Below are positions 1 through 9,543 of a stretch of DNA of 64,000 nt, one piece after another. Below the pieces are notes generated by a model, which did not search any database, was not told the DNA's origin, and was given only the letters and a program-made list of their open reading frames with translations. Source of the stretch: Alteromonas sp. KUL42 (GTDB lineage Bacteria; Pseudomonadota; Gammaproteobacteria; Enterobacterales; Alteromonadaceae); assembly GCF_006538325.1 (NCBI RefSeq), contig NZ_BJKK01000002.1, forward strand, positions 434,001 through 498,000, in the 5' to 3' direction. The position numbers were made by a program, and so were the translations under genes. Numbering within the stretch: the stretch's first letter is position 1; the number at the start of each line of letters is the position of its first letter.

Positions 1-1021
1 CGGCGTATATATTCCAGTTACCGTCTTTGTAACGCTCTTGAACGATGTCATCCATCAATTTCAGTGCGCTAGACACAATGGTGCCGCCGGTCTCTTGAGA
101 ATAGAAAAACTCTTGTTCATCAACTTCTTTGGCTTGAGTGTGATGGCGGATATAGACCACTTCCACATTTTCATAGGTTCGGGTAAGAAACAAATACAGC
201 AATATATAAAACCGCTTTGCCATATCTTTGGTAGCTTGATCCATAGAGCCTGAAACATCCATTAAGCAAAACATGACAGCTTTGCTGGAAGGGAGTGCTC
301 GACGGTCATAGTTCTTAAAGCGCAGGTCGAACGTATCTATAAATGGAATACGCGCAATCTTGGCTTTTAGGGTTATGATTTCCTCCTCTAATGCAAGTAC
401 CGCTAGCGTATTGTCGTGGGGGTCGTTAAGTAAGTCCTCTAGCTTATCTTCACATTCTTTCAGTCTGCGTTTATCAGTAGCGCCCAATGCAATACGTCTT
501 GCAACTGAGCCCTTCAAGGAGCGCACAATATCGAGATTACTCGGCACACCATCGGTTTGATAACCCGCGCGATAGGTCTCAAATTGTGTCACTTTATCAA
601 ATTGATTTTTTTGTAAATTGGGAAGGGCAAGGTCTTCAAACAGCAAGTCGAGGTATTCATCTTTGGAAATTGAGAACACAAACTCATCTTGTCCTTCACC
701 TTCATTGCTGGCGTCACCTTCACCTGCTCCATTAGCACCTCCGCCTGGTGGCCGATCAATTTTGTCACCAGCAGTGAATTGATCGTTTCCAGGGTGTACT
801 CTATCTCGGCTACCACCTCTCCCAGTATGGAAAATTGGCTCTGAAATATCACGTGAAGGAATACTGATCTGTTCTCCTGATTCCACATCAGTAACAGACC
901 GCTTTCCTACTGCATCGGAAACAGCGCGTTTTATTTGCTGCTTATAGCGCTTAATAAAACGTTGGCGGTTAACGGTACTTTTTCCCTTGCTGTTAAGCCT
1001 TCGGTCAATAAAATGTGCCAT
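1..1021 (-). CDS. yeaH: YeaH/UPF0229 (DUF444) family protein, partial
   Basis: The gene runs off the left edge of the window, so only about the first 340 residues are seen; the family is usually about 425 long. The start is ATG at 1021 ([15 protein letters not shown]), a typical YeaH N-terminus, followed by a glycine-rich segment and then a von Willebrand A-like part with a MIDAS motif DVSGSMD near residue 255. In enterobacteria yeaH lies directly after the serine kinase gene yeaG and is co-induced with it under nutrient stress. The same order is seen here with a 170-base gap, so co-transcription is likely. The exact biochemical role of YeaH is not known. The third usual partner, spoVR/ycgB, would lie to the left, outside the window. 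Confidence 0.9.
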   Translation of the reverse strand, partial: MAHFIDRRLNSKGKSTVNRQRFIKRYKQQIKRAVSDAVGKRSVTDVESGEQISIPSRDISEPIFHTGRGGSRDRVHPGNDQFTAGDKIDRPPGGGANGAGEGDASNEGEGQDEFVFSISKDEYLDLLFEDLALPNLQKNQFDKVTQFETYRAGYQTDGVPSNLDIVRSLKGSVARRIALGATDKRRLKECEDKLEDLLNDPHDNTLAVLALEEEIITLKAKIARIPFIDTFDLRFKNYDRRALPSSKAVMFCLMDVSGSMDQATKDMAKRFYILLYLFLTRTYENVEVVYIRHHTQAKEVDEQEFFYSQETGGTIVSSALKLMDDIVQERYKDGNWNIYA

Positions 1022-1191
1022 AAACACCTGCTTGTCTTAACGTGTACTTCGGATATCAGTGCAAAGCGCCGCTCTGTTTTCCGCTCTCTGGGCCGCACAT
1101 AGTGCCGCTTTATTTACTGTACACGATTTGTTGTACAAGACGGCTTTCTCTGCGCTATTGCACCACTTTGATCTATGCGCCCTGCATAATG

Positions 1192-3114
1192 CTAGGACGC
1201 TTTGCGCACACGTAAATACCACTCACATAGCAAGCGCACTTGCTTTTTGGTATATCCTTTTTGGGTCATACGATTTACAAAGTCGTCGTGCTTCTTCTGC
1301 TCATCTGCCGACCCTTTGGTATTAAAGGAAATAACCGGAAGTAGGTCCTCAGTATTTGAGAACATTTTCTTCTCAATCACAGTTCTGAGCTTTTCATAGC
1401 TTGTCCAAGAAGGATTTTTACCGGCATTATTCGCACGAGCTCGCAATACAAAGTTAACAATTTCATTCCTGAAATCTTTAGGATTGCTGATACCAGCCGG
1501 CTTTTCTGTTTTTTCAAGTTCGGCATTCAATGACGCTCTATCAAAGAGCTGACCGGTTTCTGGGTCTCGATATTCCTGGTCTTGGATCCAAAAATCGGCA
1601 TAAGTTACGTAGCGGTCAAATAAGTTCTGGCCGTATTCAGAATACGACTCTAAGTAGGCGGTTTGAATTTCTTTACCGATAAACTCAACATAGCGAGGAA
1701 TCAGGTAACCTTTTAAAAATTCTAAATACCTGTCGCTGGTGTCTTGTGGAAACTGTTCACGCTCAATTTGACGTTCGAGTACGTAAAACAGATGAACAGG
1801 GTTGGCCGCAACTTCTTGATGATCGAAATTAAAAACCCGAGACAATATCTTAAACGCAAAGCGCGTCGATAACCCTTCCATGCCTTCGTCAACACCGGCG
1901 TAATCTCGGTATTCTTGATACGACTTGGCTTTGGGATCGGTATCTTTCAGACTTTCACCGTCATAGACTCGCATTTTAGAAAATAAGCTAGAGTTCTCTG
2001 GCTCTTTCAAGCGCGACAATACACTGAATTGTGCCAAGCACTCTAAGGTATCTGGTGCACAGGGTGCACCGTGTAATTCACTGCTATCGAGCAGTTTCTT
2101 GTAAATGCGAATCTCTTCACTGACGCGAAGACAGTAGGGAACTTTTACGATATATACTCGGTCAAGAAAGGCTTCGTTATTTTTATTATTCCTAAATGCC
2201 TGCCACTCAGACTCGTTCGAGTGCGCTAATATAAGCCCGTCAAAGGGCAGGGCAGAAAAGCCTTCTGTAGGATTATAATTGCCTTCTTGCGTGGCGGTAA
2301 GCAGTGGATGTAGCACTTTGATTGGTGCCTTAAACATCTCTACAAATTCCATCAACCCTTGGTTGGCTTTACACAGTGAACCTGAATAACTGTAGGCATC
2401 AGGATCGTTCTGGGCATACTGTTCAAGTCGTCTAATATCTACTTTACCCACTAATGATGAAATATCTTGGTTGTTTTCATCACCGGGTTCGGTTTTGGCA
2501 ATACCAACTTGATCTAGCACCGACGGATATACTCGTACTACTTTAAACTGTGTGATATCACCGTTGAACTCATGCAGCCTTTTACGTGCCCAGGGTGACA
2601 TGATGGTTTTCAAATACCTTTTCGGTATTCCGTACTCGTTGGCTAAGATCTCGCCATCTTCCTTTTCATCAAAAAGACAGAATGGATGGTCATTAACGGG
2701 TGACCCTTTCAGCATATAAATCGGTACATTCTGCATGAGCTCTTTAAGTCGCTCGGCAAGGGAAGATTTACCGCCACCCACAGGACCAAGTAGATAGAGA
2801 ATTTGCTTTTTCTCTTCAAGTCCTTGAGCGGCATGCTTCAGATACGAAACAATCTGCTCAATGGCCTCTTCCATGCCATAAAATTCTGAGAAAGCTGGAT
2901 AACGAGAAATGACGCGGTTTGAGAAAATACGGCTTAAGGCCGGGTCGTTGGCTGTGTCGATAAGTTGCGGTTCACCGATTGCGTTAAGCAGCCGTTCGGC
3001 TGCATTGGCATAGGCGAGTTGATCCTCTTTGCAAATTTCAAGGAACTCCCCAATGGTGAACTCTTCTTGTTTTCGCTCTTCGTAGCGATTTTGATAGTGT
3101 TCAAAAATACCCAT
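1192..3114 (-). CDS. yeaG: PrkA family serine protein kinase YeaG
   Basis: This 640-residue protein matches the usual PrkA/YeaG length and N-terminus (MGIFEHYQNRYEERK). It has an AAA+ type P-loop, GPVGGGKSS, at residues 110-118, and a C-terminal kinase-like region. The family phosphorylates proteins on serine and acts in starvation and nitrogen-stress adaptation. It lies directly upstream of yeaH on the same strand. A perfect 17-base palindrome lies 131-147 bases upstream of the start and could be an operator. The assignment is by family recognition; substrates cannot be read from the sequence. Confidence 0.93.
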   Translation of the reverse strand: MGIFEHYQNRYEERKQEEFTIGEFLEICKEDQLAYANAAERLLNAIGEPQLIDTANDPALSRIFSNRVISRYPAFSEFYGMEEAIEQIVSYLKHAAQGLEEKKQILYLLGPVGGGKSSLAERLKELMQNVPIYMLKGSPVNDHPFCLFDEKEDGEILANEYGIPKRYLKTIMSPWARKRLHEFNGDITQFKVVRVYPSVLDQVGIAKTEPGDENNQDISSLVGKVDIRRLEQYAQNDPDAYSYSGSLCKANQGLMEFVEMFKAPIKVLHPLLTATQEGNYNPTEGFSALPFDGLILAHSNESEWQAFRNNKNNEAFLDRVYIVKVPYCLRVSEEIRIYKKLLDSSELHGAPCAPDTLECLAQFSVLSRLKEPENSSLFSKMRVYDGESLKDTDPKAKSYQEYRDYAGVDEGMEGLSTRFAFKILSRVFNFDHQEVAANPVHLFYVLERQIEREQFPQDTSDRYLEFLKGYLIPRYVEFIGKEIQTAYLESYSEYGQNLFDRYVTYADFWIQDQEYRDPETGQLFDRASLNAELEKTEKPAGISNPKDFRNEIVNFVLRARANNAGKNPSWTSYEKLRTVIEKKMFSNTEDLLPVISFNTKGSADEQKKHDDFVNRMTQKGYTKKQVRLLCEWYLRVRKAS

Positions 3115-3244
3115 GAATACTCCTTAAATACGGAACCCCGTATTTTCAGCTTAGTAGGTATTCTCAAAAACGTTAGTAATTATTAGTAAACTTTTGTATA
3201 GGACGTTAAGATTTGGTCTATTGAAAAATGCAACTTAATGAAGA

Positions 3245-3261
3245 ATTTAGTGTCACTAAAT
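3245..3261. promoter_or_regulatory. 17-base perfect palindrome upstream of yeaG
   Basis: ATTTAGTGTCACTAAAT has two perfect 8-base arms around one central base. It lies between the yeaG start (3114) and the sodB terminator (3315-3340), where a dimeric regulator of yeaG could bind. No regulator family is recognised. Confidence 0.4.
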
Positions 3262-3314
3262 AGATGCGTTTGGTTGATGCAGTAATAGAAAGAAGCAATA
3301 GAAAAATGTGGCAT

Positions 3315-3340
3315 AAAAAAGCCCCGCTTATGCGAGGCTT
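3315..3340 (-). terminator. Rho-independent terminator after sodB
   Basis: Read on the minus strand, AGCCTCGC, loop ATAA, GCGGGGCT (with one G-T pair), then a run of T. It lies about 25 bases after the sodB stop codon. Confidence 0.8.
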
Positions 3341-3364
3341 CTATAGCTTATATACACGCTTTGA

Positions 3365-3946
3365 TTATGCGAAGTTGCTGTTAGCAAATTCCCAGTTAAC
3401 CAATGCCCAGAAGTTCTCTAGGTACTTAGGACGCGCATTACGGTAATCGATGTAATAGGCGTGTTCCCAAAGGTCAACAGTAAGTAGTGGCGTAAGTTCG
3501 TCACCTGAAATTGGTGTTTCAGCGTTGCTAGTGTTAACGATGTCTAAACCGCCATCTGCTGTTTTTACAAGCCATGTCCAGCTTGAACCGAAGTTATTTA
3601 CTGCTTTGTCGTTAAAGGCTGCTTGGAAGTCAGCGAATGAGCCCCACTTTGCGTTGATAGCGTCAGCTAGTGCACCAGTTGGCTCACCGCCACCATTTGG
3701 GCTTAGGCTATGCCAATAGAAAGTGTGGTTCCAGATTTGTGCTGCATTGTTGAAAACACCGCCCTCAGAAGATTTGATAATTTCTTCTAGGCTTTTATTT
3801 TCCATGTCAGTACCTTCAACTAGGCCGTTAAGCTTGGTGACATATGTAGCGTGGTGCTTGCCGTAGTGATACTCAAGCGTTTCAGCAGAAATATGCGGTT
3901 CTAGTGCATTTTGTTCGTATGGTAATGCTGGTAGTTCAAAAGCCAT
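3365..3946 (-). CDS. sodB: Superoxide dismutase [Fe]
   Basis: This 193-residue protein converts superoxide to hydrogen peroxide and oxygen in the cytoplasm. Metal ligands H27 (YHYGKHH), H74 (WNHTFYW), D158 and H162 (VDLWEHAYY) are all present. The glutamine/glycine pattern around [13 protein letters not shown] fits the iron type. The reading frame is open 15 codons further upstream, but ATG at 3946 ([10 protein letters not shown]) matches the family start and has GGAG about 7 bases before it. It is divergent from grxD, another iron/redox gene, across a 332-base gap, and ends in a clear terminator. Confidence 0.96.
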   Translation of the reverse strand: MAFELPALPYEQNALEPHISAETLEYHYGKHHATYVTKLNGLVEGTDMENKSLEEIIKSSEGGVFNNAAQIWNHTFYWHSLSPNGGGEPTGALADAINAKWGSFADFQAAFNDKAVNNFGSSWTWLVKTADGGLDIVNTSNAETPISGDELTPLLTVDLWEHAYYIDYRNARPKYLENFWALVNWEFANSNFA

Positions 3947-4278
3947 GACGGTCTCCATGTTTGGTTTAGTATTTTTAATCAATTGGCACAATTGCGATGC
4001 CTGTTCGAAACTGCGCGTTGGGTATTCACCCTAATTAAAACTCTTAGAGCATATCGTAAATGTGGGGATAAAGTCCTCTAACACAATGACAAAAATGCGA
4101 TTTTTTTTGCTCTTACTCATAACGTATTGTTGTAGACAAGACTTCTTAGGCATAACAGGTGTGAAAAGATCAATCTAACCTGCGTTATTAGCCCTAAAAA
4201 TTATGCTATTCTGCCTCTTGATAATTTGTTCACGCATTCCCATTTACATGGAATACATTTTTCTGCTGAGAGGATCCA
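3947..4278. other. Divergent intergenic region sodB/grxD
   Basis: The 332 bases must hold the promoters of both sodB and grxD. A short hairpin (ATTCC, nine bases, GGAAT) lies near 4236-4254, just before grxD. No convincing Fur or OxyR site and no gene is seen. Confidence 0.5.
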
Positions 4279-4629
4279 ATGGATAATACAGAAAGCCAAT
4301 CGACGCTAGATAGAATCAAACAGCAAATCGAAGAAAACCCAATTCTTCTTTACATGAAAGGCTCTCCAAAACTACCTAGCTGTGGTTTTTCATCACAAGC
4401 GTCACAAGCGCTAATGTCTTGCGGCGAACCGTTTGCTTATGTTGATATTCTGCAAAATCCAGATATCCGCGCGGAACTTCCAAAATATGCAAACTGGCCA
4501 ACGTTCCCACAACTTTGGGTTGACGGTGAACTTATTGGTGGATGTGACATCATAATAGAGATGTTTCAGCAAAATGAATTGCAACCGCTTATCAAAGAAA
4601 CGGCTGATAAGTATAAAGAAGCTGAATAA
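4279..4629 (+). CDS. grxD: Monothiol glutaredoxin, Grx4 family
   Basis: This 116-residue protein has the monothiol CGFS motif at residues 35-38 and the family motifs KGSPKLPSCGFS, WPTFPQLW and GGCDI. Grx4-type proteins bind a [2Fe-2S] cluster between two subunits with glutathione and pass clusters to iron-sulfur proteins; they also partner BolA. The start is supported by GAGAGGA eight bases upstream. A strong terminator follows, so it is monocistronic. The pairing with divergent sodB is common in gammaproteobacteria. Confidence 0.95.
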   Translation: MDNTESQSTLDRIKQQIEENPILLYMKGSPKLPSCGFSSQASQALMSCGEPFAYVDILQNPDIRAELPKYANWPTFPQLWVDGELIGGCDIIIEMFQQNELQPLIKETADKYKEAE

Positions 4630-4652
4630 ATTCAACATCTGAAATTTAGATT

Positions 4653-4680
4653 TAAAAGCCGGCTTCTAGTCGGCTTTTTT
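4653..4680 (+). terminator. Terminator after grxD
   Basis: AAAGCCG, nine-base loop, CGGCTTT followed by T residues, 24 bases after the grxD stop. Confidence 0.85.
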
Positions 4681-4861
4681 AATTTAAAAGCCACGAAAAT
4701 ACCCTATTTATTTTTCCCGTAAATATCTATAGACAGACCAGAAATCGAAATCCTCTATGGTCTGAAAATATATTTTTATTTTGTCAAAAAAGGTTTGTTT
4801 TTTAATATCTTGCGTTCTATAAAAAAGCATGCTGACAGGTCGTTAGTCAGTGTTGAAGGTA

Positions 4862-4880
4862 TAAAATAACAATCATTCTA
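4862..4880. promoter_or_regulatory. Candidate Fur box upstream of TonB receptor
   Basis: The 19 bases match 13 positions of the Fur consensus GATAATGATAATCATTATC, with the core AATCATT intact. It lies 62 bases upstream of the receptor start. Iron control would suit a TonB-dependent receptor next to FecIR genes, but the match is moderate. Confidence 0.45.
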
Positions 4881-4883
4881 ACG

Positions 4884-4916
4884 GCTTATTTCACCCCAAA
4901 AACGGTGTGAAATAAG
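4884..4916. promoter_or_regulatory. Inverted repeat TTTCAC/GTGAAA in receptor leader
   Basis: CTTATTTCAC (4885-4894) and GTGAAATAAG (4907-4916) are perfect 10-base arms around a 12-base loop, 26 bases before the receptor start. The left arm GCTTATTTCAC recurs at 7674-7684 before the sigma-factor gene, again followed by GTGAAA. It may be a shared operator or an RNA hairpin. Confidence 0.5.
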
Positions 4917-4942
4917 TACAAGAGAACATCCGGGAAACCACC

Positions 4943-7567
4943 ATGAATACATCCTTGTCTTTATTGACTAAAAACGTACGTGGCGTGCTAGCTGCATCTG
5001 CTGCGTTTTCAGTAATGGCGACGGCACCTGTTTTCGCGCAAGAAGCGGAAGAAAGTGCAAAAGCTGAAGATTTCGAACAAATTGCGGTTGTAGGCTCACG
5101 TGCAGCGCCTCGTTCAGTTGCAGACTCAGCAGTACCCATTGATATCATTTCAGACGAAGAATTTAAGCAGCAAGGTGCCACTGATATGGTATCCATGATG
5201 CAAACTGTTGTTCCGTCTTTTAACGTAAACGACCAACCTATTAACGATGCATCAACACTTGTACGTCCAGCTAACTTACGTGGAATGGCATCGGACCACA
5301 CTCTTGTGCTTGTGAATGGTAAGCGTCGCCACCGTTCGGCGGTAATCACCTTCTTAGGTGGCGGCTTGTCAGATGGTGCACAAGGTCCAGATATTTCGGT
5401 TATTCCAGCCGCAGCCTTAAAGCAAGTTGAAGTACTTCGTGACGGTGCTGCTGCACAGTACGGTTCAGACGCTATTGCGGGTGTTATCAACTTTGTACTT
5501 AACGATGCTGCCGAAGGCGGCATGTTTGAAGCCCGTTATGGTTCATACTACGAGGGCGATGGCGATATGATCCAGCTTTCAGGTAACGTGGGTATGCCAC
5601 TATCTGATAAAGGTTTCATTAACCTTTCGGCTGAGTATCGCACCGCTGATGACACGTCGCGAAGCGTTCAACGTGCTGATGCCGCTGGTTTGATTGATGC
5701 AGGCAATACTGCGGTTGCAGATCCAGCGCAAATCTGGGGTTCACCGGAAATTAAACACGACATCAAGTTATTTGCTAACTTGGGTTTAGAGCTTTCCGAT
5801 TCTTCCGAAGCGTACTTATTTGGTAACTATGCTGAGCGTGAAGTAGAAGGTGGATTCTACTATCGTAACCCACACAACCGCGGTGGTGTTAACGATGGTG
5901 GTATTGACCCAGCAGACCTTGATGGTGATGGTGTTATTAGTGAAGGTGAAGGTTATCAGCTACTATTAGTGGGCGATTTGACGGGGGATATGTCGGGTAA
6001 TTGTCCAACAGATATTCGTGTTGGTGATAACGTGCTTGAAAACCCGCGTTACATTAACGAAGTTCAGAATAACCCTGACTGTTTCGCGTTTAACGAAATT
6101 CTACCTGGCGGTTTTACTCCACGTTTTGGTGGCACCGTGACTGATATGTCATTGGTGTTTGGTACACGAGGCGAGCTAGACAACGACATCACCTATGACG
6201 TGAGCTTAAACTTAGGCCAAAACGAAGTTGATTTTGCTATTAGCAATACGATCAACCCGTCGTTAGGTCCAGATACACCGTTTGAGTTTAGCCCAGGTCG
6301 CTATACACAGTCTGAACAAACACTCGATATCGATTTCACTAAGCCGTTTGATGTTGGCCTATACGAGCCGCTATTCGTAGCGACTGGCTTCCAATATCGC
6401 AACGAAAGCTATGAAAGCTTCGCAGGCGACCCTGCGTCTTATGAAATTGGCCCGTTGGCGACGCAAGGTTTTGGCATTGGTTCTAATGGTTTCCCTGGCT
6501 TGGCGGCCAATAGCCAAGGCCGTGTGTCCCGTAACAATATTGCATTGTATATCGATGCAGAAGCGTACATCACAGAGAACTTTATGTTAGCCGGTGCGCT
6601 ACGTTATGAAGATTACTCTGACTTCGGTGATACGACTAAAGGTAAAATTGCTTTCCGTTGGCAAGCACTTGAGAACATCGCTTTCCGTGGTGCATTCTCA
6701 ACTGGCTTTAAAGCACCTACATTGGGTCAAAGTAACGTGCGTAACGTAACGACGGCATTTGGTACGGGTGGTCAGTTAATCGACCGTGCAACATTACCTC
6801 CTACAGATCCGGTATCTCAGCTTAAAGGTGGTGAACAGCTAACGCCTGAAGAGTCAGAAAGTATCACATTCGGTGTGGTTGCAGACTTTGACAATGGCCT
6901 ATTCATTACCGCTGACTACTACAACATTGAGCTAACTGACCGTATTAGTACAGCGTCGGGTATTGAGCTTACAGAAGAAGATATTGCAACGTTACTTGCA
7001 CAAGGTATCAGCGATGCATCAAGCTTCTCTGAAATTAGCTTCTTTACCAACGACTTTGATACTACTACTGAAGGCGTTGACGTAGTAGCAAACTACAGCA
7101 TGGAAATGCTGGGTGGCGATACTAAGTTTTCACTTGCTTATAACTGGACATCAACAGAAGTTGACCGCGCCTCAAAAAATATCTCTGATTTCCGTATTCG
7201 CATGTTAGAAGACAACCTTCCTGCAGTGCGTTACAGCGCGACAGCGAACCATACTAATGGCGACTGGCGTTTCCTTGCTCGTGTGAATTACTACGGAAGC
7301 ATCTTTGAAGATCACCTAGATTCAGCATTACCAATTGAGAAGGTGGGTTCTGAAATCACGGTTGATTTAGAAGTTGCTTATAACTTCACTGAAGAGTTTA
7401 CGGTTACTATCGGTGCGAAGAACGCATTTGATGAATACCCAGATGAAAACAATACGGATGCAGGTGGCATTACTTACGCGCAAATCGCAGGTTCTGCTTA
7501 CCCAACAACTTCACCAATTGGTATCAATGGTGGCTTCTATTACTTGAGAGGTGTTTACACCTTCTAA
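4943..7567 (+). CDS. TonB-dependent outer-membrane receptor without STN domain
   Basis: The 874-residue protein has a signal peptide ending near AMATAPVFA-QEA-type cleavage (residue about 33), a TonB-box-like segment (EQIAVVGSR), a plug domain (residues about 55-175, with LVNGKRRHRSAV and VEVLRDGAAAQYG) and a 22-strand barrel ending in aromatic F874. Such receptors import iron chelates or other large nutrients using TonB energy; the substrate here is unknown. It is a close paralogue of the receptor at 9544 but lacks the N-terminal signalling domain, so it probably transports without signalling. Residues 325-336 (DLDGDGVISEGE) form a full EF-hand loop, which is absent from the paralogue. No strong Shine-Dalgarno sequence is visible. 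Confidence 0.92.
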   Translation: MNTSLSLLTKNVRGVLAASAAFSVMATAPVFAQEAEESAKAEDFEQIAVVGSRAAPRSVADSAVPIDIISDEEFKQQGATDMVSMMQTVVPSFNVNDQPINDASTLVRPANLRGMASDHTLVLVNGKRRHRSAVITFLGGGLSDGAQGPDISVIPAAALKQVEVLRDGAAAQYGSDAIAGVINFVLNDAAEGGMFEARYGSYYEGDGDMIQLSGNVGMPLSDKGFINLSAEYRTADDTSRSVQRADAAGLIDAGNTAVADPAQIWGSPEIKHDIKLFANLGLELSDSSEAYLFGNYAEREVEGGFYYRNPHNRGGVNDGGIDPADLDGDGVISEGEGYQLLLVGDLTGDMSGNCPTDIRVGDNVLENPRYINEVQNNPDCFAFNEILPGGFTPRFGGTVTDMSLVFGTRGELDNDITYDVSLNLGQNEVDFAISNTINPSLGPDTPFEFSPGRYTQSEQTLDIDFTKPFDVGLYEPLFVATGFQYRNESYESFAGDPASYEIGPLATQGFGIGSNGFPGLAANSQGRVSRNNIALYIDAEAYITENFMLAGALRYEDYSDFGDTTKGKIAFRWQALENIAFRGAFSTGFKAPTLGQSNVRNVTTAFGTGGQLIDRATLPPTDPVSQLKGGEQLTPEESESITFGVVADFDNGLFITADYYNIELTDRISTASGIELTEEDIATLLAQGISDASSFSEISFFTNDFDTTTEGVDVVANYSMEMLGGDTKFSLAYNWTSTEVDRASKNISDFRIRMLEDNLPAVRYSATANHTNGDWRFLARVNYYGSIFEDHLDSALPIEKVGSEITVDLEVAYNFTEEFTVTIGAKNAFDEYPDENNTDAGGITYAQIAGSAYPTTSPIGINGGFYYLRGVYTF

Positions 7568-7579
7568 GTGGCAAAAAAC

Positions 7580-7604
7580 AAAGGGAGCCTCGGCTCCCTT
7601 TACT
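7580..7604 (+). terminator. Terminator after first TonB receptor
   Basis: AAAGGGAGC, CTCG loop, GCTCCCTTT, 13 bases after the stop codon. It separates the receptor from the sigma-factor gene. Confidence 0.75.
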
Positions 7605-7673
7605 CGTATAAACAATCAACGGAATGTAATACGCAATTTATCTTTTACTATTCATTCCTCGGTTTTTACTGAT

Positions 7674-7705
7674 GCTTATTTCACATTGGCTGAAAAAGCG
7701 TGAAA
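7674..7705. promoter_or_regulatory. Second copy of TTTCAC/GTGAAA motif, before sigma gene
   Basis: GCTTATTTCAC at 7674-7684 is identical over 11 bases to 4884-4894, and GTGAAA follows at 7700-7705 (15-base spacer instead of 12). It lies about 67 bases before the likely sigma-factor start. Confidence 0.45.
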
Positions 7706-7771
7706 ATTGACAAAAACCTAGGCATTATTAACCCTTTTGTAAGCAAAACGACACACAACAGTTTTAAAATT

Positions 7772-8332
7772 ATGACGCGAAAGTCGACAGTAGCTGAAAC
7801 CTTTTTAAAATACCGCTCCAAGTTAATGCGTGCGGTAGGGTCTATTGTTGGTGCAGATGACATCGAAGATATTGTTCAAGAAGCGTTTATCAAAAGCTAT
7901 GAAGCAGAATTAAAACAAGAAATTCAATTCGAGCGCACGTACATGCTCAAAACAGCACGAAATCTCGCGTTGAATCATGTAGCCAAAGCAGAAAATAAAA
8001 ACAAGCAGCAGCTCGACGATATGGATATTTTACCATACGAACTCGTTGGGCACAGTTTAGAGAAAAATGTAGAAAGCAAGGAGCGCTTCATTCACTTTTG
8101 TCGAGCCACAGATACATTGTCTGCGGACGTGAAGCGCGTTTTTCTACTTAAAAAAGTATATGGCATGCGACAAAAAGAAATAGCAGAACTTGTGGGGTTA
8201 AGTGAAAGTACTGTTGAAAAGCATGTCGCTAAAGGTTTGATGATGTGCTCTAGATATCTAGCTGAGCTGTCAAAAGACAGTGGTTCCCCTCATACCATTG
8301 CAAACGGAACTCAGGACATAAGTCGTAGTTAA
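7772..8332 (+). CDS. FecI-like ECF RNA polymerase sigma factor
   Basis: 186 residues from ATG at 7772 (MTRKSTVAETFLKYR). A GTG at 7700 would add 24 residues, which do not look like the family. Sigma region 2 has DDIEDIVQEAFIKSYE and region 4 has the helix-turn-helix RQKEIAELVGLSESTVEKHV. FecI-type factors drive transcription of TonB receptor genes after a signal passes from a receptor through FecR. Its stop is one base from the start of the FecR-like gene, so the two are co-translated. No clear Shine-Dalgarno precedes either start, so the start is uncertain. Confidence 0.9.
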   Translation: MTRKSTVAETFLKYRSKLMRAVGSIVGADDIEDIVQEAFIKSYEAELKQEIQFERTYMLKTARNLALNHVAKAENKNKQQLDDMDILPYELVGHSLEKNVESKERFIHFCRATDTLSADVKRVFLLKKVYGMRQKEIAELVGLSESTVEKHVAKGLMMCSRYLAELSKDSGSPHTIANGTQDISRS

Positions 8333-8333
8333 C

Positions 8334-9380
8334 ATGAATAATATTCGCCAGTTTTCCAGCAAAGAAGATATCCAAGAGCAAGCGTGCTTATGGATAAGTC
8401 GTCTCGACCGCGGGTTGCACGACGAAGAAAAAGTCATTTTAGATGAATGGTTAGGTGAAAGTAACGCTCATCGACAAGCACTTTTAGATGCCGCTAACTT
8501 GTGGGACGACATGTCGGTGCTCAATGAGCTAAGTGGCTTGTTCCCTCAACCGCGACGTACGTCGAAGAGAGAATCGACAAGCAACCGTGTGATGTGGAGT
8601 TTAGCTGCGACTTTTTTTGTGGCAGCAGTAGCACTGAGCGTAATTGTTCAGCGAACTTGGTTTGACTCCGCCCCACAATATGCTTCTGTCAGTGAGAAAG
8701 TTCAAACGACCGTGGGTGAGCAGAAGAATGTTACTTTGGCAGATGGCTCGAAACTCCATTTAAATACCAACTCGATTGTTACTGTAGATTTCTCTTCAAA
8801 TGCGAGAAATGTGGTTCTATTAAGAGGCGAAGCGCATTTTGAAGTGGCGCACGACAAGAGTCGCCCTTTCTCAGTAACCGCTGGCAATAACACCGTTACC
8901 GCAGTTGGTACTGCATTTAACATGCAATATGTCAATGATGATGCTTTTGAACTTGTTGTAACTGAAGGCAAAGTTTTGGTAAAAGACAGATTCAGCATTG
9001 CTTCAAATGATCTACTTTTCGGTAAGAAACCAATTACTGAAGAAGGTCTATTAATGTTTGCCGGCGAAAAGGCAACTGTGAAAGGCAAAGTGGAAGCACG
9101 TGAAAACTTGTCCCAAAACGACATTGATGATGACCTAGCATGGCAACAGGGAATGATTGTCTTTAAAGGTGAACCGTTAGAGGCTGTTTTAGCCGAAATA
9201 GGTCGTTACACACCTGTCCGTTTCAATATATCCGATGATAACTTGCGCAAACGTCGTGTGGCGGGCTATTTTAGGGTAGGGGATATTGATGGATTGCTTT
9301 CTGCTCTTAAAAGTAGCTTTAATATTGACTATGAGAAAGTAACGGAGAATAGTATCCAATTGTCAGTAGCTAAAAGTTAG
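8334..9380 (+). CDS. FecR-like anti-sigma factor / sigma regulator
   Basis: 348 residues. The N-terminal cytoplasmic domain (DUF4880 type: EQACLWISRLDRGLHDEE, W..W spacing) is followed by one membrane segment at about residues 87-105. A periplasmic FecR domain follows (LADGSKLHLNTNSIV, LLRGEAHFEVAHDKSRPF, VTAVGTAFNM), then a C-terminal DUF4974-like part (FKGEPLEAVLAEIGRYTPV). In this family the periplasmic part senses the STN domain of a loaded receptor and the cytoplasmic part controls the partner sigma factor. The arrangement sigma - FecR - STN receptor supports exactly this. Confidence 0.92.
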   Translation: MNNIRQFSSKEDIQEQACLWISRLDRGLHDEEKVILDEWLGESNAHRQALLDAANLWDDMSVLNELSGLFPQPRRTSKRESTSNRVMWSLAATFFVAAVALSVIVQRTWFDSAPQYASVSEKVQTTVGEQKNVTLADGSKLHLNTNSIVTVDFSSNARNVVLLRGEAHFEVAHDKSRPFSVTAGNNTVTAVGTAFNMQYVNDDAFELVVTEGKVLVKDRFSIASNDLLFGKKPITEEGLLMFAGEKATVKGKVEARENLSQNDIDDDLAWQQGMIVFKGEPLEAVLAEIGRYTPVRFNISDDNLRKRRVAGYFRVGDIDGLLSALKSSFNIDYEKVTENSIQLSVAKS

Positions 9381-9543
9381 TTCACTACTGATTAAAGATC
9401 CATTTAGGCTTCCTGATTGGCATCATATTATTTAATGTGACAATATAATTCAAAAATAATAAGCACATCGAATTTAACACTTGCGACACTGCAAAACTGT
9501 ACAACAAAAACAATTACAACGAATACAGAATAGGCTTCGCACT

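Noticed and set aside
1059..1325. 88-codon plus-strand frame between yeaH and yeaG
   Set aside because: It overlaps the end of yeaG antisense and has no start signal; it is likely a chance frame.
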